The notes: generated by a model from the letters alone, not told the origin. A stretch of DNA of 62,953 nucleotides from Cupriavidus lacunae (GCF_003353055.1 NZ_QKWJ01000038.1:1-62953); one strand, 5' to 3'; shown: positions 1 through 7,956, counted from the first letter of the stretch. Translations and numbers: made by a program.

Positions 1-69
1 GAGCTGATCAATTAGCTCCTTGGGGATGCTCGGAAGGTCCCGGGGTGTGGCTTTTGGTTTGCGTGGCAT
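1..69 (-). mobile_element. IS256-family transposase, N-terminal part (runs off window)
   Basis: An ATG at 69 opens a frame that stays open to the first base. It encodes 23 residues beginning MPRKPKATPRDLPSIPKEL, which resembles the N-terminus of IS256-type transposases. A good ribosome binding site (AAGGAG, 5 nt spacing) precedes the ATG. Reading outward on the plus strand, the T-rich tract in minus sense near 95-118 could be the element's terminal repeat, but its exact end cannot be fixed from one side. The rest of the gene lies outside the window. The family call is from recall of the N-terminal signature only. Confidence 0.6.
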
Positions 70-200
70 ACATGCTCCTTGTCGACATGTTATGCCCTAC
101 ACACAAAATCCCGTACAGGCCCGCGGCAGGAATCGAAAGTCACCCTTTACGGTCAATAGCTGGGAAATGCTGACGTCGCTACGACCCCCTGCAGCAGTGG

Positions 201-935
201 TTAGCTTAAGTTCCCGATGACATACCTGACGAACGCCTCATCTAGAGATCCTGCTCCTGTCAACCCGATAAACTCCGTCGCGTCTTTGAACCTGTGCGTG
301 ATTCCGTCCTTCAGGAAGTAGAAGTAGTCACAGTTGTCACCAATTTCCGAAACATGGTGGGTGGAGAAAAGCACGGATTTCCCCTTTTCTCTTAGGGTTT
401 CCAGGGACCTCCACATATAGACGGCGTACTCTGGGTCAACGCCGGCCGTCGGCTCGTCGAGGATGTAGATGTCAGCATCGGTAGACAACAATGTCAGGAA
501 AACGAACCACCTCTTTTCGCCATAGCTACTGCCGGCGGCCCGCCGACCGTAGAGTGCGGTGAATTTGTCCCGCTCACGCGGACCGAGTTGGCCTACCAAT
601 TCCTCGAGTGCGGAGCCGCTGCACTTCGCTATACCCTGGACTAACTCTGCTAGTTCGCCGAGCTTGAGTGCATCCGGAATGGTAACTATCTGCGTCAAGT
701 AGGCCACTCTCTCGGCCGGCACCTCACGGGCAATCGTGCCGGTAGTCTGACTCTTTAAGCCGCACAGGATGTCAAATAGTGTGGTCTTGCCAGCGCCATT
801 TGACCCAAGTAAGCCCACGATACTGCCGCGGAGAGCATCAATATCCACGTCTCTCAGTATCTGTCTGGCTCTATGCTGGAATCCCAGATTCCGTGTTGCA
901 AGTGTCGCGTCGATAAGCACTAGCGGTTGCTCCAT
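201..935 (-). CDS. ABC transporter ATP-binding protein (exporter type)
   Basis: This 244-residue nucleotide-binding subunit would power the membrane protein encoded just upstream. Visible motifs are Walker A GSNGAGKTT (44-52), the Q-loop glutamine in YLTQ (82), Walker B DIYILDEP (155-162) and the H-loop in STHH (193/194). The signature motif is unusual: SSYGEKR (136-142) instead of LSGGQ. The ATG at 935 is chosen because the conserved domain starts directly after it; the longer frame to 1007 lies inside the permease gene. It overlaps the permease stop by 16 bp, so the two are translationally coupled. Base composition is clearly less GC-rich than the core genes, which suggests transfer. The substrate is unknown; drug, peptide or lipid export are possible. 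Confidence 0.85.
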   Translation of the reverse strand: MEQPLVLIDATLATRNLGFQHRARQILRDVDIDALRGSIVGLLGSNGAGKTTLFDILCGLKSQTTGTIAREVPAERVAYLTQIVTIPDALKLGELAELVQGIAKCSGSALEELVGQLGPRERDKFTALYGRRAAGSSYGEKRWFVFLTLLSTDADIYILDEPTAGVDPEYAVYMWRSLETLREKGKSVLFSTHHVSEIGDNCDYFYFLKDGITHRFKDATEFIGLTGAGSLDEAFVRYVIGNLS

Positions 936-1642
936 TGCGGGTTGATGCGTTGCCGGCCTGCCCCATAGATCCCCAGGCAGATGAAGATGAGCGCATGGAT
1001 AAGCCATGCAATTGCCAGGTCTCGCTCCCAGGACTCCTCCGAGATTACCTTCGCTCCAACTAGAAATGGATTGAACAGCGCCAGAACAGGGTCAGCTCCG
1101 CTTGTACTACTGCCGATCCCAATTACGATGATTGCCGTTACCCCAATGGAGAGTAAGCTGCTGGCGGATTGGAATGTGAGAGGAAGTGTGGCGAGAGATG
1201 TCGAGGCCAGCATGAGCAGGGAACAGAATGCCGAGAACATGGTGAAGAATCTCAATATGTCAGTCATCGAAATCCTTGTTAGCAGAATCGATGAAAGGGC
1301 GAGAAAGGCTACGCCATAAGCCAACGACATGAAAAGCGACGCCAGATATTGCGCAAGCAGAAAACGCCTCCTTCTCGATGCATTGGTCAAAAAGGTGCGG
1401 ACGAACCCGCTTTCCCGTCGCCCAATCAGGTAAAGACCGAACCCGAACAGAGATCCCATCATCGCGATGTACCCAAGGCACCATCCAATTGCCTGGGCGT
1501 AGTGTTCGATATCGAGAGTGTCATGTCCGCCTGTTCTCAGAGCAAGATATCCAACTGGAGCAACAAGCGACCAGAAAACGCCGATCGGCTCCCTGAGCTG
1601 CTCGACTAAAAGTATTCGCGTACAACCAATGAGGCTCTTCAT
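920..1642 (-). CDS. ABC-2-like transporter permease
   Basis: A 240-residue integral membrane protein with about six hydrophobic segments (roughly residues 22-36, 52-74, 97-120, 132-155, 163-178, 210-226), as expected for an ABC-2 type exporter permease. The ATG at 1642 is preferred over the GTG at 1654 because GAGGAG sits at proper spacing before it. It is the first gene of a two-gene operon and its 3' end overlaps the ATPase gene by 16 bp. No close family is recognised; the assignment rests on topology and on the coupled ATPase. Lower GC than the chromosome core suggests acquisition. Confidence 0.75.
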   Translation of the reverse strand: MKSLIGCTRILLVEQLREPIGVFWSLVAPVGYLALRTGGHDTLDIEHYAQAIGWCLGYIAMMGSLFGFGLYLIGRRESGFVRTFLTNASRRRRFLLAQYLASLFMSLAYGVAFLALSSILLTRISMTDILRFFTMFSAFCSLLMLASTSLATLPLTFQSASSLLSIGVTAIIVIGIGSSTSGADPVLALFNPFLVGAKVISEESWERDLAIAWLIHALIFICLGIYGAGRQRINPQWSNR

Positions 1643-1654
1643 TTCTCCTCTCAC

Positions 1655-2001
1655 GGAAATGGAACCATCTTCGCTGCGCGTTCTGGAAGAAGTGCCCTAA
1701 AAATCGTGAAATCGAGCAACTGGAAATCGTCGGAAAAAATAGCATAGTAGATCGGGGCGCGAGATTCTTGTTGAATCGGCATGACTCTTGATATGAATCA
1801 AATTTTTAGATGAATGGATATTTCAAATAAAAGAAGAAATCTACCCTGAAATTTCGTGTGCGACGACTCGGAAATTTCGTATTGCGAAAGCCAAATGTTG
1901 TGGCCCTGTCGAGATCGACGGCATTGATGCTCTGAGCCATTTCGTTATACAGGCTAAGCTCTTATAGAGTTGCACCCAACACCATTTACGGGAATCTCAC
2001 A
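1655..2001. other. AT-rich intergenic region between divergent ABC operon and nitrilase gene
   Basis: About 350 bp without a coding frame I can support. Around 1780-1850 it is markedly AT-rich compared with the rest of the window. It must contain promoters for the minus-strand ABC operon and for the plus-strand nitrilase gene, but no convincing -35/-10 pair stands out. Confidence 0.4.
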
Positions 2002-2874
2002 ATGTCAGTGCCTTTCATCGTAGCGGCAGCCCAATCCGTTTCCATTGCCGGCGACGTGCAGGAGAACGTTGATCGGCATCTGGTGTTTCTGCGCGAAGCC
2101 GCCGCGAGAGGTTCACGCATGGTCGTCTTTCCGGAGCTCTCATTGACCGGGTACGAAATGGCTGTCGCGAACGAATTAGCGTTCCGTGATGACGATGCGC
2201 GTCTGGCACCGCTCAGGGATGAGTGCGTTCGACGAGGGCTGACCGCTGTCGTTGGCGCGCCGTTGCGGTTCAACGATGTTGTCCGGATCGGCGCCCTGGC
2301 ATTGGGTCCGGACGGGACAGTTTCCTGTTATACGAAGCAGTATTTGCATCCGGGAGAAGATTCGGTCTTCGTCCCGGGGTCAGGAGGCCGGCTGCTATCC
2401 GTCGACGGGATGACCGTCGCCCTCGCGATCTGCGCAGATACCGGGTATCCGGAGCATGCGGTGCAGGCTGCTTCCACCGGCGCGAGCCTGTACGCCGCTG
2501 GCGTGCTGATCACCGCGAGCGGCTACGACGCGGATACAGCGTTGCTTCAAGGCTATGCGGCGCAGCACCGATTTGCCGTGCTGATGGCGAACCACGGCGG
2601 GGACACGGGCGGATGGTCACCGATCGGGAAAAGCACGTTCTGGGACGAGGACGGACGATGTGTCGTCGCCGCGGAGGGCACGGGCGCGGCGTTGGTGATG
2701 GTGAGCCTGGGTTTTCATTCGAACGAGATGAGCCACTCACAGACCGTAATCACCACCATGACGAGAAGTGGTGCAACACATAGCCAACGAAGCCATCTCG
2801 GAGCGTGGCGCAACCAGATCCCCATCATCGCGAGGCAACAGGCGGCGAGCGCAAGTCCTGCTGCAATCAGGTAG
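2002..2874 (+). CDS. Carbon-nitrogen hydrolase (nitrilase superfamily), altered C-terminus
   Basis: The protein hydrolyses an unidentified non-peptide C-N bond (amide or nitrile type). The catalytic triad is present: Glu45 in FPELSLTGYE, Lys112 in YTKQYLHPGED and Cys144 in LAICADTGYP. The recognisable domain ends near residue 236 (about base 2710). The remaining ~53 residues do not look like the family and are the antisense of the convergent membrane protein gene at 2715-3050. This suggests that a rearrangement removed the native 3' end and the frame now reads through. A stand-alone enzyme with no operon partner; the substrate cannot be inferred. Confidence 0.8.
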   Translation: MSVPFIVAAAQSVSIAGDVQENVDRHLVFLREAAARGSRMVVFPELSLTGYEMAVANELAFRDDDARLAPLRDECVRRGLTAVVGAPLRFNDVVRIGALALGPDGTVSCYTKQYLHPGEDSVFVPGSGGRLLSVDGMTVALAICADTGYPEHAVQAASTGASLYAAGVLITASGYDADTALLQGYAAQHRFAVLMANHGGDTGGWSPIGKSTFWDEDGRCVVAAEGTGAALVMVSLGFHSNEMSHSQTVITTMTRSGATHSQRSHLGAWRNQIPIIARQQAASASPAAIR

Positions 2875-3050
2875 TGGCGCTGCGACTGGTACGCCCAGAG
2901 ATTTGCAACCGGCCCCTCTGCGCCAAATGGATAGTGCTGGGGTGAATGCCATGCCTGCCAGGCGTCAGTCGCGATGACTGCCATCATCGCGAGAAGCACG
3001 CCGGACGCTACCCACTTAATACATGACCACAAGATCCATGTCCTTTGCAT
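2715..3050 (-). CDS. Small three-helix membrane protein, candidate immunity protein
   Basis: About 111 residues with three hydrophobic segments (WVASGVLLAMMAVIATDAW, then a helix around HYLIAAGLALAACCLAMMG, then one around LCVAPLLVMVVITVCEWL) and no recognised domain. The ATG at 3050 lies inside the end of the upstream L,D-transpeptidase-like gene (35 bp overlap); a GTG at 3065 is also possible and neither has a clear ribosome binding site. Tight coupling to a DUF2778-type gene suggests an immunity role by analogy with Tlde1/Tldi1 pairs. That role is inference. The 3' end overlaps the nitrilase reading frame on the other strand by 160 bp. Confidence 0.6.
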   Translation of the reverse strand: MQRTWILWSCIKWVASGVLLAMMAVIATDAWQAWHSPQHYPFGAEGPVANLWAYQSQRHYLIAAGLALAACCLAMMGIWLRHAPRWLRWLCVAPLLVMVVITVCEWLISFE

Positions 3051-3630
3051 AGTAGATAAACTCACCGATGAAGCTGTCCATCGAACTCGTCAAATCGATG
3101 CAGCCAATGGATCCGGGCACCCAACCGCCGTGGATGGAGAAGTTGGACCGACCGTAGGTTCGTGTCCCTGGAAGGGGCTCGAGCCAGACGCGGTGATGCC
3201 CCCATGCGATGGGACCAGAGGGGAATGGCCCGCGCTTGACTATCGCCAGGAGCTTCTCTACGAAGGTAGTGTCGTCCCATCTTTCCATTCTTCCCTGGCG
3301 CGCCTTGTAGCGACCGGCCGGAATCGGGCCCAAATTCCGCTCTGCCTGGTGCTCGGGGCCGGAATATTCGCGCTTGCCGGAAGTGGCTGGCCATTGTCGA
3401 TAAGTTCTCCCATTCTCCAACCAAACCAGCGTTACGCCGTTGAAGAGCAGGGATGCCTGCCGCATGTCAATACGGCGAGCCGTCTCTTCCAGGTTCAGCA
3501 GTCGGACCAGATTGTGGGTAGACAGATCGTAAGTCCAACCCGCTCGGCACTGCGCAACGGATCTTAGTTCCGATTGCAAGCCTGGATTGCGATCAATCAC
3601 ATCGCAGATTTGCTCCGCACTCATTCGCAC
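3016..3630 (-). CDS. Tlde1/DUF2778-like L,D-transpeptidase-fold protein
   Basis: A 204-residue protein whose C-terminal half carries the YkuD-like signature of DUF2778: SIHGG with His167 and PGSIGCIDL with Cys177. Upstream lies the typical block around SGKREYS...GPIPAGRY (84-108). The family includes Tlde1, a type VI secretion effector that acts on peptidoglycan tetrapeptides in the periplasm. No signal peptide is visible, which fits delivery by a secretion system rather than Sec. The GTG at 3630 has AGAGGA 4 nt upstream; the ATG at 3624 is the alternative. The next gene overlaps its 3' end and encodes a small membrane protein. No type VI structural genes are in the window. It could instead be a housekeeping transpeptidase-like protein. 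Confidence 0.7.
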   Translation of the reverse strand: MRMSAEQICDVIDRNPGLQSELRSVAQCRAGWTYDLSTHNLVRLLNLEETARRIDMRQASLLFNGVTLVWLENGRTYRQWPATSGKREYSGPEHQAERNLGPIPAGRYKARQGRMERWDDTTFVEKLLAIVKRGPFPSGPIAWGHHRVWLEPLPGTRTYGRSNFSIHGGWVPGSIGCIDLTSSMDSFIGEFIYYAKDMDLVVMY

Positions 3631-3825
3631 GCGTTCCTCTCCATCGTATGGGTTGAACCACGGATGCGCTCACTACGCACCTCCATTGGGGAGTAAGCCG
3701 TGTTGAGTGACAATAGGCCGATCCTGAATTTTGCTTGAAAGGATGTACATCGGAGAACATAACGGGCGCGGATTGGCATCGTTGCCTTCAGGCAGGATGG
3801 CGAATCCCCTGTGTTGGGATATCAA

Positions 3826-4101
3826 ATGAGACGAACCTACACCGTCGCTGCGTTCTGGCTAGCGGGCGCGGCGACCACCTGGGCCGCCTGCTGGACCGGA
3901 AGTCGAATGAGCTTCCGACTCGATCTCGGCTGGGGTTTTCAAAACCTGGAAGGGTGCTGGGACGTGGGCGTTTGTACTGTGCCTGCCTGGTACACACTCT
4001 TGCTCTACCTCTACTTTCTGGGGCCATCAACCATGTTCGCAGTGGTGGGCTGGAGGGCTTGCGACGCTACGCCGAGGCGCCTCGTCCAACTGCTGGGCTA
4101 A
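3826..4101 (+). CDS. Small hypothetical membrane protein
   Basis: A 91-residue frame starting at the ATG at 3826, with a hydrophobic N-terminal segment (TVAAFWLAGAATTWAACW) and a second around WYTLLLYLYFLGPSTMFAVV. The middle is rich in Trp, Cys and Gly. A weak GGGA precedes the start. No family is recognised. It lies upstream of the ydcF-like gene in the same direction, about 100 bp away. The frame is plausible because of its hydrophobic pattern, but a non-coding origin cannot be excluded. Confidence 0.4.
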   Translation: MRRTYTVAAFWLAGAATTWAACWTGSRMSFRLDLGWGFQNLEGCWDVGVCTVPAWYTLLLYLYFLGPSTMFAVVGWRACDATPRRLVQLLG

Positions 4102-4205
4102 CTCGTTGTGGGCACGGCATCGCTCTACCTGGTGACATATGCGGTGAGTTAGTGTCCAATGCCGCTCGCTGTCGAACCTTTCTTACACTGAATCGAGCAA
4201 CTGCA

Positions 4206-5003
4206 ATGCGGGGAATGAAAACGAAGGCGTTCTGGCGCCGCATGGGCCTTGCGCTATCCGGCGCCGTCCTTCTCTCCGACGCCGTCGCCTTGATAGCCAT
4301 GGGCCTGTTCAACTTCGGCATCGTCCTGCCAGGCTGCATCGGCGCGTCATTCCTGCTCCTTGCATGGAAGTGGCCCCGCGTAGCCCACTGGCGAGCAGCC
4401 AGCCATAGGCGCCAGCAACTATGGCAAGCAGCATGGATCGCGTTCGCACTGTGGCTGGCGACAGTGGCCATCTTCTTCATCAACATCCACCGCAACACCG
4501 AAGCCACCATCCCGGTAAGCTCCCCCGTAAAGGCAATCATCATCCTCGGCTCCGGCACACCAAACTGCGTCGCTTCGCCAACGCTGGTTGCGCGGCTTGA
4601 TCAGGGCTTGAAGCAGGCTCAGTTGTCGCCGCAGGCAAAGATCGCGGTCAGTGGCGGGCAGGATTTCGGGTTGCGATGCCGCGAGGCCGACATCATGGCT
4701 GACTATCTGACTGCCCGCGGTATCGCAGCAGACAGGCTGATCCGGGAAGGCCAAAGCACCAGCACGGAGGAGAACCTGGTATTCAGCCGGCGCTTGCTTG
4801 AAGAGCAGGGCGTCGCCGCCACCGATCCCATTGTGGTGGTGACCAGCGATTTCCATGTACAGCGGGCGGTGCGGATTGCCCGGAAGGCAGGATTCGGGGA
4901 GGTCGCCGGAGTGGGGGCTGGGACGCCGCTCTACCTTCGGTATAACGCCTGGCTCCGAGAGTACTTTGCGGCGATTAGTGGATGGGTGTTTAGGGAGTAT
5001 TGA
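4206..5003 (+). CDS. YdcF family (DUF218) membrane protein
   Basis: A 265-residue protein with two hydrophobic segments in the first ~100 residues, followed by a DUF218/YdcF domain. The domain contains the start strand VKAIIILGSG, the SGGQ turn and the TSTEENLVFSRRLLEE helix, then VVTSDFHVQRA. In this family the domain binds a nucleotide-like ligand; biochemical roles are poorly defined. The ATG at 4206 or at 4215 may be the start; neither has a clear ribosome binding site. The long upstream extension of the frame looks non-coding. The last 116 bp are repeated without gaps at 6901-7016, beyond the convergent SWIM gene. Confidence 0.75.
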   Translation: MRGMKTKAFWRRMGLALSGAVLLSDAVALIAMGLFNFGIVLPGCIGASFLLLAWKWPRVAHWRAASHRRQQLWQAAWIAFALWLATVAIFFINIHRNTEATIPVSSPVKAIIILGSGTPNCVASPTLVARLDQGLKQAQLSPQAKIAVSGGQDFGLRCREADIMADYLTARGIAADRLIREGQSTSTEENLVFSRRLLEEQGVAATDPIVVVTSDFHVQRAVRIARKAGFGEVAGVGAGTPLYLRYNAWLREYFAAISGWVFREY

Positions 5004-5021
5004 CTCCTGCGCAGCCCGCCC

Positions 5022-6797
5022 TCAAGACAATGTGGCAAGCAACTTGATGAAGTTGCGTTTTGCGCGATAGGTCTCGCGAATCTCCTCCAGCTCGCGGGTG
5101 AATTCCGCTCGCTCCTTCAGCTTTGTCCGCAGGCTGCCGATGGCGCGCACGATTTCCAATGCTTCGTCATAGCGCGCGTTGCGCGCACCGCTATCGACAG
5201 CGACGGGCAGCAGCCGCTGATAGAGGGCAATCGCGTCACGCGGATGCGTCATGCCACGAACAGCTGCCATCTGGGGCCACAGCAGCGTCGAGACCAGACC
5301 GCCGGTGAAGGCATCCCAGGCCAGGTCGTTCTTGTTCTCGGAGAGGAAAATCTTGACCAGTTCGGTGCGCGTCGGCGTCTGCAAGGCATCGCGCTTCGAT
5401 TTTCCGGTCGACTCCTCCTCCTTGATAAGCGCCAAGAGGTGATTGAGTGCGCGTTCCCGGGTTTGGTCATGCTTACCGATGGCCGTTGCAACCTTCATTA
5501 ATACGGGGAACGCGTCGGCCCTCGGGCGCATCGCGAAACGACGCCATGCCAACGCATCGGCCTGGTCGAACGCTCCGCGATGCAGATAGGCGTCGACACA
5601 GAAGTCGAGCAAGCGCAAGTCAACATTCCCGCCCACCTCCCTGAGGCCGCGCTCCGCCCACGCGAGCCCCTCGTCGAGGCGACCGTGCTTCACGCAAACT
5701 TCCGCCACCTGCAAAAAGCGGTACTGACTCGACAAGTCCTTGGAGCAGATACGAATGAGTGCATCAACGTCGCCGTCAAGCTCGGCCAGGGCTTGCATGG
5801 CGTGCTCGAGCCTCATACGCCGCGAGTCAAATGACTGGCGAAACTCGTTGCCCGGAGCAAGCGCGGGGAGGGCGTCCCAGGACTCGCCAACCAGTTGGCG
5901 ATAGCGACGCAACCCGCTCTCGCCCAGGGGTTCTGCATATGCCGGCAGGACATCGTAGAAGGTGTCCCAACCTCCCTCTGCTTGCAGCCGGAAGAGTCGC
6001 TCCGCGAGCTTCACCGGGTCGGGGCCGGTCTGTTGGCATGCGTCAAGATGGACGGACGCCAGCTCAAGGATGCCAGGCATCACCCCGCCGCCGGAATCGT
6101 CAATCTGCTCGAGACTTTTTTCCGCGCCGGCAATGGCCAGTTCCGACAGTTCGACCACTTGCGCCGCGTGCGGTCCAGCGAGCCTCTGGCGCAACATGTC
6201 TGCCAGCGACATCAGGCTGTCGCCGTATGCGTCAGCCTCCCTCCAGTCCAGCGGCCGGGAAATGCGTGTTGCCTGCCGCACCGCAGTTTTCATGCTGGGC
6301 AAATCGGATGCCTGTGCCGCACGCGCGCCGAGCAGCAGTTTGTCGCGTAACGTCAAGTCATGCTCGACGGCTTCCAGCAGCAGTTCCTGAAGCGCGTCCT
6401 TGCCCAGCGTCACCACGTATTCGCGAATTACTTCCGCGTAGGTCTTTCGCTTCTTGCGTGTTTTCTCCTGGGTTATCTCTTCGGCATGGAATACCTCTGC
6501 GCCAGAGTTCTCGAGCCAGGAGAGTGCAACGGCTACCGCGTGCTTGCAGAAAACGCCGACATCGCCTACTGGACAGTTGCATGCATAGGCGAGTTGGCCA
6601 TCGTCGGTAACGGCGAGTTCGACTCGGTAACTGCGCGTGCCGCGGACATTGGCGCGAAGAGCGCCCTCGTGCTCCTCAAGGCGAGACACGGCGCCGTCGT
6701 GGAAATAGGCCTTGCCGCGCGCGAATGTCTTCGGGTCGGCTAGCGCCTGGACCTCGGCAAGTGTGAGGGTTTCAACAAGCTTTGAAGATTCGGACAT
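5022..6797 (-). CDS. SWIM zinc-finger protein
   Basis: A 591-residue protein with an N-terminal SWIM zinc finger: Cys73-x-Cys75 and Cys84-x-His86 in YACNCPVGDVGVFCKHAVAV. SWIM fingers bind DNA or proteins. The remainder is alpha-helical, with TPR-like helical pairs, and has no catalytic motif that I recognise. The ATG at 6797 (MSESSKLVETL) is chosen because the finger region follows at the usual distance and the upstream frame is uncharacteristic. It is transcribed convergently with the ydcF-like gene and ends 18 bp from its stop. The two ydcF copies lie on either side of it, so this gene may have been brought in by the event that broke the second copy. Confidence 0.75.
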   Translation of the reverse strand: MSESSKLVETLTLAEVQALADPKTFARGKAYFHDGAVSRLEEHEGALRANVRGTRSYRVELAVTDDGQLAYACNCPVGDVGVFCKHAVAVALSWLENSGAEVFHAEEITQEKTRKKRKTYAEVIREYVVTLGKDALQELLLEAVEHDLTLRDKLLLGARAAQASDLPSMKTAVRQATRISRPLDWREADAYGDSLMSLADMLRQRLAGPHAAQVVELSELAIAGAEKSLEQIDDSGGGVMPGILELASVHLDACQQTGPDPVKLAERLFRLQAEGGWDTFYDVLPAYAEPLGESGLRRYRQLVGESWDALPALAPGNEFRQSFDSRRMRLEHAMQALAELDGDVDALIRICSKDLSSQYRFLQVAEVCVKHGRLDEGLAWAERGLREVGGNVDLRLLDFCVDAYLHRGAFDQADALAWRRFAMRPRADAFPVLMKVATAIGKHDQTRERALNHLLALIKEEESTGKSKRDALQTPTRTELVKIFLSENKNDLAWDAFTGGLVSTLLWPQMAAVRGMTHPRDAIALYQRLLPVAVDSGARNARYDEALEIVRAIGSLRTKLKERAEFTRELEEIRETYRAKRNFIKLLATLS

Positions 6798-6900
6798 GGA
6801 AAGGAGCGTTCCATTGAAGCAATACCGCAACGGACAGCGGACTGTCACGATGATACCTGTCCGAGCGCGCACTGCTTACTCCTGTGTCAGCATCGGCGGC

Positions 6901-7016
6901 CAGGGTTCGGGGAGGTCGCCAGAGTCGGGGCTGGAACGCCGCTCTACCTTCGGTATAACGCCTGGCCCCATGAGTATTTCGCTGCGATCAGTGGATGGGT
7001 ATTGAAGGAGTATTGA
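6901..7016 (+). pseudogene. Remnant of a second ydcF-like gene (3' end)
   Basis: These 116 bp align without a gap to 4888-5003, the 3' end of the intact ydcF-like gene, including the stop codon, at roughly 85% identity by eye. The reading frame is kept (GTPLYLRYNAWPHEYFAAIS and a final KEY), and many differences are conservative. It therefore looks like the surviving tail of a diverged paralogue rather than a fresh duplication. No start or body of this copy is present upstream. Confidence 0.75.
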
Positions 7017-7169
7017 ATCCTATGTAGCTAGGAGCTGCTCTCAACGGAAGGCCAGTCATCCCTCCATCAACCAGGCGCGCCAACTCGAGGTCGAAGGGCA
7101 GCACCCAAAGACTGAGGTCAGCGCTGAACCGAAAGGCCGGCAATGGATATTGAAATGCCTGGCGGCGAG

Positions 7170-7496
7170 GATAGATACCCGCCGTACCGGACTGGGCCGG
7201 TACGTCCCCTTGAGCAGTTGCTCGCGAATCACCGGCCACGCCGACACCAGATGGCGAGCGGTCTGATCAATATCCAGACCATCCACGCCAGCGGCACCCT
7301 TGTTGCGTCTGACCCGCCTGAACGCCTGCTTCAGGTTCTCTCGCGTCAGCGCCGCTGCCAACGGCGCCGACCCTGTGTTCTCCGGTTCGCGTCGCGGGCC
7401 GCAGGCTTCGTCGCAAACGAGTTCCCGGGCGGCTTCACCATCCGTTTCCCTCGCTCGCCCCGCTCGCGCGGGCTTCTGACGCAATGCCTGTTGCAT
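7170..7496 (-). pseudogene. ltrA: Group II intron reverse transcriptase/maturase, N-terminal fragment
   Basis: From the ATG at 7496 about 109 residues match the N-terminus of intron-encoded proteins: LTRENLKQAFRRVRRNKGAA, GVDGLDIDQT, then WPVIREQLLKGTYRPSPVRR. After VRRVSI the expected IPKPGGG-type motif is absent and the frame continues into unrelated sequence to a stop at 7056. All reverse transcriptase catalytic motifs (YADD block), the maturase X domain and any endonuclease domain are lost, so the product would be inactive. The 150 bp between this break and the ydcF remnant is not explained. Confidence 0.75.
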
Positions 7497-7902
7497 CGAC
7501 ACGGCTTCGAACACTCCCTCTCGTTCGGTCCTTCGTCGGCGGTCTTGAGCCTTCCCGGCGCTACCCCCGACTACTATGACGTCTGCTGAGACCCCGCTCC
7601 GGCTCGACGCCGCCGCCCTTTCAGGCGCAAGGCGGGGCGTCCCCAGGTAAGAACGCACTCCTTCGCTGCACAACCGCCGGATTTACGCCGCCTCCCCTTG
7701 ATCACAAGAACTTCGCGGTTTTCGGCCCGCTCGTCCTGGTCGGCACCGCCTTCTATCCGGTTCGTGTCCCTCGGCTCGCAGCTTCGCTCCACGCTTCCTC
7801 CCCACGATCGGTCACCCTTTCGCAGTTGCGCTTCGCTTCGTTCGCTGTGATCAACTTACGGTGGGACTTGCACCCACGAGAGTGCGCCCATGCTGGGCGC
7901 AC
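7170..7902 (-). mobile_element. Group II intron, 5' fragment
   Basis: Read on the minus strand, the element begins GTGCGCCCAGCATGGGCGCA at 7902 and soon shows the GTGGGTGCAAGTCCCACC-type motif, both typical of the 5' part of bacterial group II introns. About 400 bp further in, the intron-encoded protein starts. The 3' part, including the rest of the protein gene and domains V/VI, is missing; homology is lost near 7170. The intron lies 2 nt after the U-tract of the gyrB terminator, the insertion preference known for class C introns. It cannot splice or move by itself in this state. Confidence 0.75.
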
Positions 7903-7904
7903 CG

Positions 7905-7929
7905 AAAAAAAACCAGCCCTTAGGGCTGG
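7905..7929 (-). terminator. Rho-independent terminator of gyrB
   Basis: In minus sense the hairpin CCAGCCC-TAA-GGGCTGG (7929-7913) is followed by eight T residues (7912-7905). It lies about 30 bp after the gyrB stop codon. The group II intron fragment starts 2 nt beyond the T-tract. Confidence 0.9.
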
Positions 7930-7956
7930 CTTCTTTGTCTGATCTTGAGCGCTCTC

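Noticed and set aside
20..220. 66-codon plus-strand frame at the left edge
   Set aside because: It is antisense to the IS256-type transposase start and has no recognisable features.
3735..4205. N-terminal extension of the ydcF-like protein
   Set aside because: About 157 codons without family similarity that overlap the small membrane protein frame; the YdcF-type N-terminal helices begin after 4206.
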